Source: an uncultured Clostridia bacterium
GTDB taxonomy: Bacteria > Bacillota > Clostridia > TANB77 > CAG-465
Direction: 5' to 3'
DNA: 7,572 nt
Assembly: GCA_947628575.1 (NCBI GenBank)
Contig: CANRAK010000063.1
Coordinates: 1 to 7,572, forward strand
Positions 1 through 5,919 of this stretch are shown here, piece by piece. Numbering within the stretch: the stretch's first letter is position 1; each line of letters starts with the position of its first letter. The position numbers and the translations under genes were made by a program. Under the pieces are notes generated by a model. The model saw nothing but the letters and a program-made list of their open reading frames with translations. It ran no database searches and was not told where the DNA came from.

Positions 1-2118
1 GAAGTAAGAGGCAAAGAAAAAGCCACAGAACAAGAGATAAAAGAGATAATACAATATATCGAAGACTTAAACAAAAAGAGAATTCTAGTTGAAGATATTC
101 AAGATATAATTGAAGAAAAGCTAATGGAATTAGATAAATACCAATTAGCAAAAAAATACATTACATATCGTTATACAAGAGCACTTGTAAGAAAAGCTAA
201 TACAACAGATCAAACAATTAAAGAATTAATCGAAGGGGAAAACGAGTACTGGAATAGTGAAAACTCAAATAAAAATGCTCAGATAGTAACAACACAAAGA
301 GATTATCTTGCTGGTATAACAAGCACAGATATAACTAGAAGATTTTTACTTCCTGAAGATATAGTAAAAGCTCATGATGAAGGAATAATTCATTTTCACG
401 ATGCAGATTATTTTGCACAAAATGCCCTACATAATTGTGAGTTAATAAATCTAGATGATATGCTACAAAATGGTACTGTAATAAACGGTGTTATGATTGA
501 AAAGCCACATAGATTTATTACAGCAGCTACTATAGCTACACAGATTATATTAGCTGTTACTTCTTCAAGCTATGGTGGAGCAACAGTTTCACTTACACAT
601 TTAGCTCCATTTGTAAGAAGTAGTTATGAAAAATATTATAAAAAATATGAAGCAAGAAAACTTAGTAAAGAAAAATGTGATAAATATGCTTGGGAAGATA
701 CAAGAAAAGAAGTAGAAGATGGTGTTCAAACATTTAATTACCAAGTAAATTCTATGACTAACACTAATGGTCAAGCACCATTTTTAAGTGTATTTATGTA
801 CATGAACGAAACTCAAGAATATAAAAAAGAACTTGCCATGATAATAGAGGAATTCTTAAGACAAAGAATACTTGGATTTAAAAATAGAAAAGGTGTATAT
901 ATTACACCAGCATTTCCTAAGTTACTTTATGTTCTTGAAGAAGATAATATAAATGAAGATGGTGAATACTACTATCTAACAAAACTTGCTGCAGAATGTA
1001 CTGCTAAAAGATTAGTTCCAGACTACATTTCTGAGAAAGTAATGCTAGATTTAAAGAAAAATGAGTATGGAGATGGTGAATGTTATCCTTGTATGGGATG
1101 CAGAAGCTTCCTAACTCCTGATAGAACAAATTCTTTAGGTAATATAGCAAATGCTAAAAATTACGTTAAAGGTAAAGGAAAATATTATGGAAGATTTAAT
1201 CAAGGTGTTGTAACAATAAATCTACCAGATGTTGCACTTTCTTCAAAGAAAGATATGGATAAATTCTGGCAAATTATGGACGAAAGACTTGAACTTTGTC
1301 ATAAAGGACTACAAATAAGACATAAAAGATTAAGCAATGTACCAAGTGATGTTGCACCAATACTATGGCAAGATGGGGCTTTAGCTAGATTAAAACCAGG
1401 TGAGAGCATACATGAATTACTACATCATGGATATTCAACTATATCTTTAGGATATGCTGGATTATATGAGTGTGTAAAATACATGACTGGAAAATCTCAT
1501 ACAGATAATGGCGAAGGAAAAGAGTTTGGTCTTGAAATTATGCAAAAGCTTAATGATGCTTGTAAAAAGTGGAAAGAAGCAGAAGATATAGATTATTCTG
1601 TATATGGTACACCAATTGAGTCAACAACATATAAATTTGCAAAATGCTTAAAAGAACGTTTTGGAACAGTTGAAGGTGTAACAGATAAAAATTACATTAC
1701 TAATTCTTATCATGTACCAGTATTTGAAGAAATTGATGCATTCACTAAATTACAACTTGAAAGTGAATTCCAAAGATTAAGTCCTGGTGGGGCAATATCA
1801 TATATTGAAACACCAAATCTACAAAATAATCTTGATGTAATAATAGACGTTATTAAATTTATATATGATAATATAATGTATGCAGAATTAAATACAAAAT
1901 CAGATTATTGTCAAAAATGTGGATATACAGGTGAAATTTTAATAGATGATAACTTAGAATGGTATTGTCCAAACTGTGGAAATAGAGACCACAATACATT
2001 AAATGTTGCAAGAAGAACATGTGGTTATATAGGAACAAACTTCTGGAATAAAGGAAGAACACAAGAAATAAAAGAAAGAGTATTACATATAGATAATAAG
2101 GTGGCAGATGCAAAATGA
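1..2118 (+). CDS. nrdD: Anaerobic (class III) ribonucleoside-triphosphate reductase, 5' partial
   Basis: NrdD reduces ribonucleoside triphosphates to dNTPs in the cytoplasm without oxygen, using a glycyl radical. The frame is open to base 1. The 41 codons before the ATG at 124 encode the end of an ATP-cone (allosteric nucleotide-binding domain), which continues into LAKKYITYRYTRA. The true start is therefore off the window and the ATG at 124 is internal. Numbering from that ATG: Cys105 (HNCELINL) and Cys326 (MGCRSFL) match the paired active-site cysteines, the second being the thiyl site. CQKC (596-599) and CPNC (615-618) form the C-terminal zinc site. RRTCGYIG carries the radical glycine at Gly634. 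The 705 residues seen plus a missing N-terminus of a few dozen fit the family (E. coli about 712). The tail GTNFWNKGRTQEIKERVLH resembles E. coli-type enzymes, which use formate as reductant. The stop overlaps nrdG (ATGA). Identity is near certain; the formate-using subtype is inferred. Confidence 0.97.
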   Translation, partial: EVRGKEKATEQEIKEIIQYIEDLNKKRILVEDIQDIIEEKLMELDKYQLAKKYITYRYTRALVRKANTTDQTIKELIEGENEYWNSENSNKNAQIVTTQRDYLAGITSTDITRRFLLPEDIVKAHDEGIIHFHDADYFAQNALHNCELINLDDMLQNGTVINGVMIEKPHRFITAATIATQIILAVTSSSYGGATVSLTHLAPFVRSSYEKYYKKYEARKLSKEKCDKYAWEDTRKEVEDGVQTFNYQVNSMTNTNGQAPFLSVFMYMNETQEYKKELAMIIEEFLRQRILGFKNRKGVYITPAFPKLLYVLEEDNINEDGEYYYLTKLAAECTAKRLVPDYISEKVMLDLKKNEYGDGECYPCMGCRSFLTPDRTNSLGNIANAKNYVKGKGKYYGRFNQGVVTINLPDVALSSKKDMDKFWQIMDERLELCHKGLQIRHKRLSNVPSDVAPILWQDGALARLKPGESIHELLHHGYSTISLGYAGLYECVKYMTGKSHTDNGEGKEFGLEIMQKLNDACKKWKEAEDIDYSVYGTPIESTTYKFAKCLKERFGTVEGVTDKNYITNSYHVPVFEEIDAFTKLQLESEFQRLSPGGAISYIETPNLQNNLDVIIDVIKFIYDNIMYAELNTKSDYCQKCGYTGEILIDDNLEWYCPNCGNRDHNTLNVARRTCGYIGTNFWNKGRTQEIKERVLHIDNKVADAK

Positions 2119-2606
2119 GATACAATTTAGTTAGAAAAATGGATATATCAAATGGCCCTGGTGTTAGAGTTTCTGTATTTATGCAAGGATGTGAATTTCA
2201 TTGCAAGAACTGTTTTAATCCAGAAACATGGAGCTTTGATGGTGGGCAAGAATTAACACAAGAAAAAATAGATAATGTACTTAAACTATGTGAACATGAT
2301 TATATAAAAGGATTATCAATACTTGGTGGAGAGCCTATGCATCCAAAGAATATAGAAGCTACTACAATGCTTGCAAAACAATTTAAAGAAAAATATCCAA
2401 ATAAAAACGTGTGGGTATGGTCTGGTTTTAAATTTGATGAGGATTTAAAAGACAAAGAAGCTTTAAATTATATAGATGTTCTAGTTGATGGTCAATATAA
2501 AGAAGAATTACATGATCCAACACTAAAATGGAGAGGTTCTTCAAATCAGAGAGTCATTGATGTACAGCAAAGTTTAAAAGATAACAAAATTGTAGAATTA
2601 TGTTAA
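2115..2606 (+). CDS. nrdG: Anaerobic ribonucleotide reductase activating protein (radical SAM)
   Basis: NrdG cleaves S-adenosylmethionine at a [4Fe-4S] cluster and generates the glycyl radical on NrdD. The 163-residue length is typical of the family. The cluster motif CxxxCxxC is present as CEFHCKNC (Cys26, Cys30, Cys33). It is preceded by the usual NGPGVRVSVFMQGC context. GGEP at 71-74 is the SAM-contacting motif, and WVWSGF lies in the following strand. The ATG shares bases with the nrdD stop (ATGA overlap), implying translational coupling. AAGGTGG at 2098-2104, inside nrdD, is a plausible ribosome binding site 10 nt upstream. A terminator-like hairpin begins 8 nt after the stop. No key residue is missing. 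Confidence 0.97.
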   Translation: MRYNLVRKMDISNGPGVRVSVFMQGCEFHCKNCFNPETWSFDGGQELTQEKIDNVLKLCEHDYIKGLSILGGEPMHPKNIEATTMLAKQFKEKYPNKNVWVWSGFKFDEDLKDKEALNYIDVLVDGQYKEELHDPTLKWRGSSNQRVIDVQQSLKDNKIVELC

Positions 2607-2614
2607 AAATAAAG

Positions 2615-2644
2615 AAAGTAAGGGAGTTATCTCTTACTTTTTTT
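2615..2644 (+). terminator. Intrinsic terminator or attenuator after nrdG
   Basis: Bases 2615-2622 (AAAGTAAG) pair with 2633-2640 (CTTACTTT). The 10-nt loop can form two further pairs (AG with CT) beside a 2-nt GG bulge. An uninterrupted T run covers 2638-2644. The hairpin lies between the nrdG stop and the ribosome binding site of the next gene. I see no clear promoter between it and that gene, so it may only partly terminate and let some transcripts continue into the transporter. Confidence 0.75.
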
Positions 2645-2650
2645 ATTAAA

Positions 2651-2657
2651 GAAGGGG
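2651..2657 (+). promoter_or_regulatory. Ribosome binding site deciding the FNT start
   Basis: GAAGGGG lies 5 nt before the ATG at 2663. This supports starting the transporter there. The longer frame from ATG 2600 would run translation through the terminator hairpin and prepend an unlikely peptide. Confidence 0.75.
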
Positions 2658-2662
2658 TATAT

Positions 2663-3322
2663 ATGAAGAAACAATACTTAGATTATATTATAAAAGGAAT
2701 TTATGCAGGAATTGCAATAGGAATGGGTGGTATAGCATATCTTGCTATATCAAATAAAATAGTGGGCTCATTTATATTTTCAATTGGGCTTCTTACAGTT
2801 TGTATGTATTCACTTAATTTATACACAGGAAAAGTAGGATATATATTAGTAAATAAAGCAAGTTGTGTAATTGAACTAGTATTATCTTTAATTGGAAATT
2901 TTATTGGAACATTTATTGTAGGAAATTTAATGAGGCTTACTAGATTTAGCACATATATTGAAACTGCAAAAAGTATAGTTAGTACAAAATTAAGTGATAA
3001 TATATTAAGTATCTTTATACTGTCTATACTTTGTGGTATTATAATGTATATAGCAGTTAATAATTATAAAAAAGAAAGCTCAGATATTGGTAAGTATATA
3101 CTAATTATTATGGGAGTTATGGCATTTATACTATGTGGCTTTGAACACTGCGTTGCAAATATGTTTTACTTTAGTATAGCTGGTGTTTGGAGTATTAAAG
3201 TTTTACTATACTTACTTGTTATGATAGCTGGAAACAGTGTAGGTTCAGTAACTATAGCTTGGTGTTATAATAGATTTAGTAAGATATGTTTACCTATAGA
3301 GAAAGGGGAGAAAAAATGTTAA
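2663..3322 (+). CDS. Formate/nitrite transporter (FNT) family channel
   Basis: This is a predicted inner-membrane channel for a small monovalent anion; family members carry formate, nitrite or hydrosulfide as pentamers. The 219 residues have six hydrophobic segments at about 11-30, 34-50, 68-90, 112-133, 144-168 and 176-200. The family hallmarks are LYTGKVG after segment 2 (Thr55, matching the Omega-loop Thr of FocA) and GFEHCVANM in segment 5 (His162, matching the central pore His). A GNSVGS signature sits in segment 6. It is shorter than typical members (about 250-285), mostly through short tails and loops. It follows nrdDG after a hairpin and overlaps the GNAT gene by 7 nt. Formate is the favoured substrate because formate is the reductant of E. 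coli-type NrdD; this is inference, and nitrite or hydrosulfide are not excluded. Family assignment is secure. Confidence 0.9.
   Translation: MKKQYLDYIIKGIYAGIAIGMGGIAYLAISNKIVGSFIFSIGLLTVCMYSLNLYTGKVGYILVNKASCVIELVLSLIGNFIGTFIVGNLMRLTRFSTYIETAKSIVSTKLSDNILSIFILSILCGIIMYIAVNNYKKESSDIGKYILIIMGVMAFILCGFEHCVANMFYFSIAGVWSIKVLLYLLVMIAGNSVGSVTIAWCYNRFSKICLPIEKGEKKC
3302..3310 (+). promoter_or_regulatory. Ribosome binding site deciding the GNAT start
   Basis: AAAGGGGAG lies 5 nt before the ATG at 3316, inside the end of the transporter gene. An earlier in-frame ATG at 3286 has no comparable site and would add ten non-conserved residues (MFTYRERGEK). Confidence 0.8.
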
Positions 3323-3732
3323 ATATTGAACATGTAGAAAATTTAAGTGAAGAATTATATATTATGATAGATAGTGAATTTAATAAATTTGCCAAGAAAA
3401 ATGATGTAGTATGTAAATATGTACCATTTTCATTTATTGCTAAAGATGAGGATAAAATAGTAGGAATAATAACAGGAAATTCATACTATAAAGAGGTACA
3501 TATAGGCGATTTAATTGTTCTTGAAGAATATAGAAATAAGCATATTGGAACTAAGCTTGTTAAAGCTGTTGAAGATTATTTTAAAAATAAAGGGTTTGAA
3601 AATATGAATCTTACTACATATAAGTTTCAAGCACCAGATTTTTATATAAAATGTGGATTTAAAGTTGAATTTATTCGTGAAAATAAAGAAGATTCAAAGC
3701 TTAATAAGTACTTTTTAGTGAAGTATTTTTAA
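3316..3732 (+). CDS. GNAT family N-acetyltransferase
   Basis: This 138-residue cytoplasmic protein fits the GCN5-related acetyltransferase fold, which transfers acetyl from acetyl-CoA to an amine. A central strand (KIVGIITGN) is followed by HIGDLIVLEEYRNKHIGTKL. There, RNKHIGTK (73-80) is the motif A pyrophosphate-binding loop. The end carries the family's FYIKCGFK (109-116), whose Tyr110 is a candidate general acid. The start overlaps the transporter stop by 7 nt, so the two genes are probably co-transcribed and translationally coupled. The substrate cannot be deduced. The neighbourhood gives only a loose link to anaerobic nucleotide or formate metabolism. A 12-bp inverted repeat begins about 40 nt after the stop and may end the transcript. 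Confidence 0.88.
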   Translation: MLNIEHVENLSEELYIMIDSEFNKFAKKNDVVCKYVPFSFIAKDEDKIVGIITGNSYYKEVHIGDLIVLEEYRNKHIGTKLVKAVEDYFKNKGFENMNLTTYKFQAPDFYIKCGFKVEFIRENKEDSKLNKYFLVKYF

Positions 3733-3771
3733 TAGAAATAAGCTATATAAGAAAAAAGAAATAATATTTAG

Positions 3772-3806
3772 TAGAGCAATGAATTATATTATATTTCATT
3801 GCTCTA
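3772..3806 (+). repeat. Perfect 12-bp inverted repeat between GNAT and regulator genes
   Basis: Bases 3772-3783 (TAGAGCAATGAA) are exactly complementary to 3795-3806 (TTCATTGCTCTA), with an 11-nt AT-rich loop between them. No T run follows on either strand, so it is not a standard intrinsic terminator. It could be an imperfect terminator of the transporter-GNAT transcript, or an operator about 25-50 bp upstream of the regulator's promoter. The 39 bases from the GNAT stop to the repeat show nothing else recognisable. Confidence 0.7.
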
Positions 3807-3829
3807 TATGTAATTCTACTAACAGTCGA

Positions 3830-3858
3830 TTGCTAAAAATTAGTTATAATGGTAACAT
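3830..3858 (+). promoter_or_regulatory. Candidate sigma-A-type promoter for the membrane regulator
   Basis: TTGCTA at 3830-3835 and TAACAT at 3853-3858 are separated by 17 nt. A TG one base before the -10 (3850-3851) gives an extended -10. A perfect TATAAT at 3845-3850 is an alternative -10 but has no -35 at the right distance. Either choice starts transcription near 3857-3866, just before the ribosome binding site. This excludes translation from the upstream in-frame ATG at 3779. Confidence 0.55.
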
Positions 3859-3867
3859 ATTATTAGT

Positions 3868-3875
3868 GAAAGGAG
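3868..3875 (+). promoter_or_regulatory. Ribosome binding site deciding the regulator start
   Basis: GAAAGGAG lies 8 nt before the ATG at 3884, whose product begins directly with the helix-turn-helix domain. The alternative ATG at 3779 lies inside the inverted repeat and has no such site. Confidence 0.85.
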
Positions 3876-3883
3876 CTCTTAGA

Positions 3884-5773
3884 ATGGATAATGAAAAATT
3901 TGGTAGCTTTATTAAAAAGCTTAGAAATGAGAAAGGATTAACTCAAAAAGACCTTGGTGAAAAATTAAATATTACAGATAAGGCTATATCTAAATGGGAA
4001 AGAGGAATAAGTTTTCCAGATATAGCTGTTCTAAATTCACTTGCAGATTTTTTTGAAGTTGATGTATCAGAACTATTAAATGGTGAACGTGGAAAAAAGG
4101 AAAAAATAGATATAGATAAAAAAATAGAAGAAGCTATTGAAAAGTATAAAAATATAGAGGAAAAAAGAAAGGCCAAAAAAGAAAAAGTTAAAAAATATGT
4201 TAAAATAACATCTATAGTTGTATTTATACTTACATTACTATTGCAACTTGGTTATTACGTTATATTAAGAAGATATAACTTTGAATATGTGCTAGACATA
4301 TTACCGTATATAGTAAATGAGCTTATGATTATATCTTTATGCCTTAGTGCAATATATTGTATTAGAAAACTAGCAAATAGAAAAATAATGACTATTTCAA
4401 TATTTACAGTTTTAACATTAGTAAATATTGCATTTATGGCAAATAATGCTTTTAAAAACAATTGTATTGTTAGTATATCTAGTAATTTTTCAAGTGAAGT
4501 TATACTAAAAGTAGATAAGCAAAGCGGTGCAATAAAAATATATAGAGACCCTAAGCTATTTATATTTGCAAGGGAAAAAGAGCAGTTTCAGTATGAAACT
4601 CAAGGTAATATAAAGAGGCAATGGCTAACTAATGATGTATGCTCAATAACTTATTTAGATAGAGATGGAAATATAAGAGAATATGTTGCGACATTTGGAG
4701 ATAGAGGAAATGGTATATCATATTATTATGTAACTAGTGCACTACGTGGAGATTGGCAAGTATGGACTCAAAATGGAACACCAACTCAGCTTTTATCTGA
4801 CAGTAAAGGAATAAGAATAACAAAAAATGGGGTAAAAGAGCAGTTTAACTTTTCAGACTGTAAACAATTTGGTACAATAGCTTTAGTACTATATAAAGAA
4901 GATGTGCCAAAATATGTAGTAGCACTAGATGAAAACTGTGAGTTAGATGATAATACAGAAATTATAAAAAAAGGTGGTACTATTACATTATGTGAGGTTT
5001 CTATGAATAAGACTCAAAAAGAATCATTATATTGTAAGACATATAAGGCTGATGACTTAGCAAGCTATGATGTAATTTCCGTAAAAGAAAATGATTATGA
5101 GCTAAAAAATGGTGTATTATATATTAGCTATGATGGTAAAAATAATATAGAAGTACCAGGAGATTTTTCTTCTATGATAAACGGTTATAAAGAAAATCAG
5201 TATCAAATATCTAAAGAAAAAACAATTTTCTTTTATGATGAGGGAGAAAAGCGTTATCTTGTATATTCAGATAATATGGGAAAGTCATGGAATACAGTAG
5301 AAATAGAGAAAGATTATTCTATTGAAAGTATCCAATTTGTAACTAAAGATATAGGATATATGTTAAAGTTTTATGATGTAGCAGTAGGAAGTGCTTGGGG
5401 CACAATAAGCAAGACAATAGATGGTGGAAAGACTTGGACTGATATTTTCTATGGAATAGGAGAAAATAATGAAAAAGTATTTAGTAGAGGCAGTCAAATT
5501 AAATTTATAAATGAAAAAGTAGGATTTTTATCTATGCCTAATATAACAGGAGAATATCAGCAATTATATATAACAAGAGATGGTGGAGCTACATTCGAAA
5601 AACTAAATATAATAGATAGTAATATATATGATTTTTATGAACTACCAACATTTGAAGATGGAACAATTAAGCTTGAAATAAATCAAGGAACAGATGGAGA
5701 CTACAATGGAGGAGATTATAAAGAATTTTATTCACAAGATTATGGTATTACATGGAAGGTTTTGGAAAAATAA
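3884..5773 (+). CDS. Membrane-bound XRE-family regulator with extracytoplasmic Asp-box (BNR/Ycf48-like) domain
   Basis: This 629-residue protein is probably a transcription regulator tethered to the membrane with an external sensor. Residues 1-66 are a Cro/CI-type helix-turn-helix (TQKDLGEKLNI then TDKAISKWERG, ending VDVSELLNGE). A highly charged, likely helical linker follows (71-105). Hydrophobic segments at about 107-128, 139-160 and 167-190 predict three membrane passes. With the DNA-binding end in the cytoplasm, residues 191-629 lie outside. That part is beta-rich. It carries four Asp-box motifs: SDNMGKSW (462-469), TIDGGKTW (511-518), TRDGGATF (564-571) and SQDYGITW (617-624). These resemble sialidase/Ycf48-type beta-propeller turns. 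No sialidase catalytic set is evident, so binding or sensing is more likely than catalysis. Residues 191-450 match nothing I recognise and contain six cysteines. The gene has its own promoter and terminator. Target genes and ligand are unknown; autoregulation or control of the glycosyltransferases is possible. Confidence 0.85.
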   Translation: MDNEKFGSFIKKLRNEKGLTQKDLGEKLNITDKAISKWERGISFPDIAVLNSLADFFEVDVSELLNGERGKKEKIDIDKKIEEAIEKYKNIEEKRKAKKEKVKKYVKITSIVVFILTLLLQLGYYVILRRYNFEYVLDILPYIVNELMIISLCLSAIYCIRKLANRKIMTISIFTVLTLVNIAFMANNAFKNNCIVSISSNFSSEVILKVDKQSGAIKIYRDPKLFIFAREKEQFQYETQGNIKRQWLTNDVCSITYLDRDGNIREYVATFGDRGNGISYYYVTSALRGDWQVWTQNGTPTQLLSDSKGIRITKNGVKEQFNFSDCKQFGTIALVLYKEDVPKYVVALDENCELDDNTEIIKKGGTITLCEVSMNKTQKESLYCKTYKADDLASYDVISVKENDYELKNGVLYISYDGKNNIEVPGDFSSMINGYKENQYQISKEKTIFFYDEGEKRYLVYSDNMGKSWNTVEIEKDYSIESIQFVTKDIGYMLKFYDVAVGSAWGTISKTIDGGKTWTDIFYGIGENNEKVFSRGSQIKFINEKVGFLSMPNITGEYQQLYITRDGGATFEKLNIIDSNIYDFYELPTFEDGTIKLEINQGTDGDYNGGDYKEFYSQDYGITWKVLEK

Positions 5774-5791
5774 TACATATATAATAGTAAA

Positions 5792-5828
5792 AAAAGAAGT
5801 AAAAGAATTATCTTTTGCTTCTTTTCTT
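5792..5828 (+). terminator. Intrinsic terminator after the membrane regulator
   Basis: Bases 5792-5806 pair with 5811-5825 in a 15-bp stem that includes one G-T wobble. The loop is ATTA. The 3' arm ends in a T-rich stretch (TTTTCTT, 5822-5828). The hairpin starts 18 nt after the regulator stop and separates it from the glycosyltransferase promoter. Confidence 0.8.
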
Positions 5829-5851
5829 CGTTATATATACTAGTATATTAG

Positions 5852-5880
5852 TTGCTAATATCTTATTTTTGTGCTATTAT
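5852..5880 (+). promoter_or_regulatory. Promoter for the glycosyltransferase pair
   Basis: TTGCTA (5852-5857) is followed after exactly 17 nt by TATTAT (5875-5880), with an extended -10 TG at 5872-5873. This closely resembles housekeeping promoters of low-GC Gram-positive bacteria. The predicted transcript starts near 5887, downstream of any start codon that would use the hydrophobic open stretch at 5815-5919. That stretch is therefore probably leader DNA. Confidence 0.7.
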
Positions 5881-5913
5881 ATAGTAAGCGAAATAAATGT
5901 AAAAAAATATCGC

Positions 5914-5919
5914 AAGGAG
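5914..5919 (+). promoter_or_regulatory. Ribosome binding site before a non-ATG start
   Basis: AAGGAG is a strong site, but no ATG follows at a usable distance in the glycosyltransferase frame. The in-frame codons are TTG directly abutting it (spacing 0), ATT at spacing 6 and ATA at spacing 9. The next gene has the identical AAGGAG at 6751-6756, 5 nt before a normal ATG. Confidence 0.75.

Noticed and set aside
124..126. ATG as the start of nrdD
   Set aside because: The frame continues open to base 1 and the 41 upstream codons encode recognisable ATP-cone sequence. No ribosome binding site precedes this ATG.
1859..2125. Minus-strand open frame over the nrdD end, and similar ones at 2701-2952, 3943-4176, 4255-4461, 6024-6373 and 6587-6859
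   Set aside because: All lie opposite well-supported genes and have low-complexity, Tyr/Leu/Phe/Ser-rich translations and no recognisable domains. They are antisense shadows of AT-rich coding DNA.
2600..2662. Longer transporter start at ATG 2600
   Set aside because: It lies inside the end of nrdG and would translate through the terminator hairpin. ATG 2663 has its own ribosome binding site and gives the normal FNT N-terminus.
3286..3315. Longer GNAT start at ATG 3286
   Set aside because: The ribosome binding site at 3302-3310 would lie inside the gene. The added ten residues are not part of the GNAT fold.
3779..3883. Longer regulator start at ATG 3779
   Set aside because: It sits within the inverted repeat and upstream of the promoter. 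The helix-turn-helix domain starts exactly at ATG 3884, which has a strong ribosome binding site.
3733..3883. Riboswitch or small RNA between GNAT and the regulator
   Set aside because: Apart from the 12-bp inverted repeat and promoter elements I find no conserved aptamer-like structure. The predicted leader is only about 20 nt.
3884..5773. Regulator tail as an active sialidase
   Set aside because: Asp-boxes alone occur in many non-enzymatic propellers. I see no arginine triad or catalytic Tyr/Glu arrangement, and there is no signal peptide.
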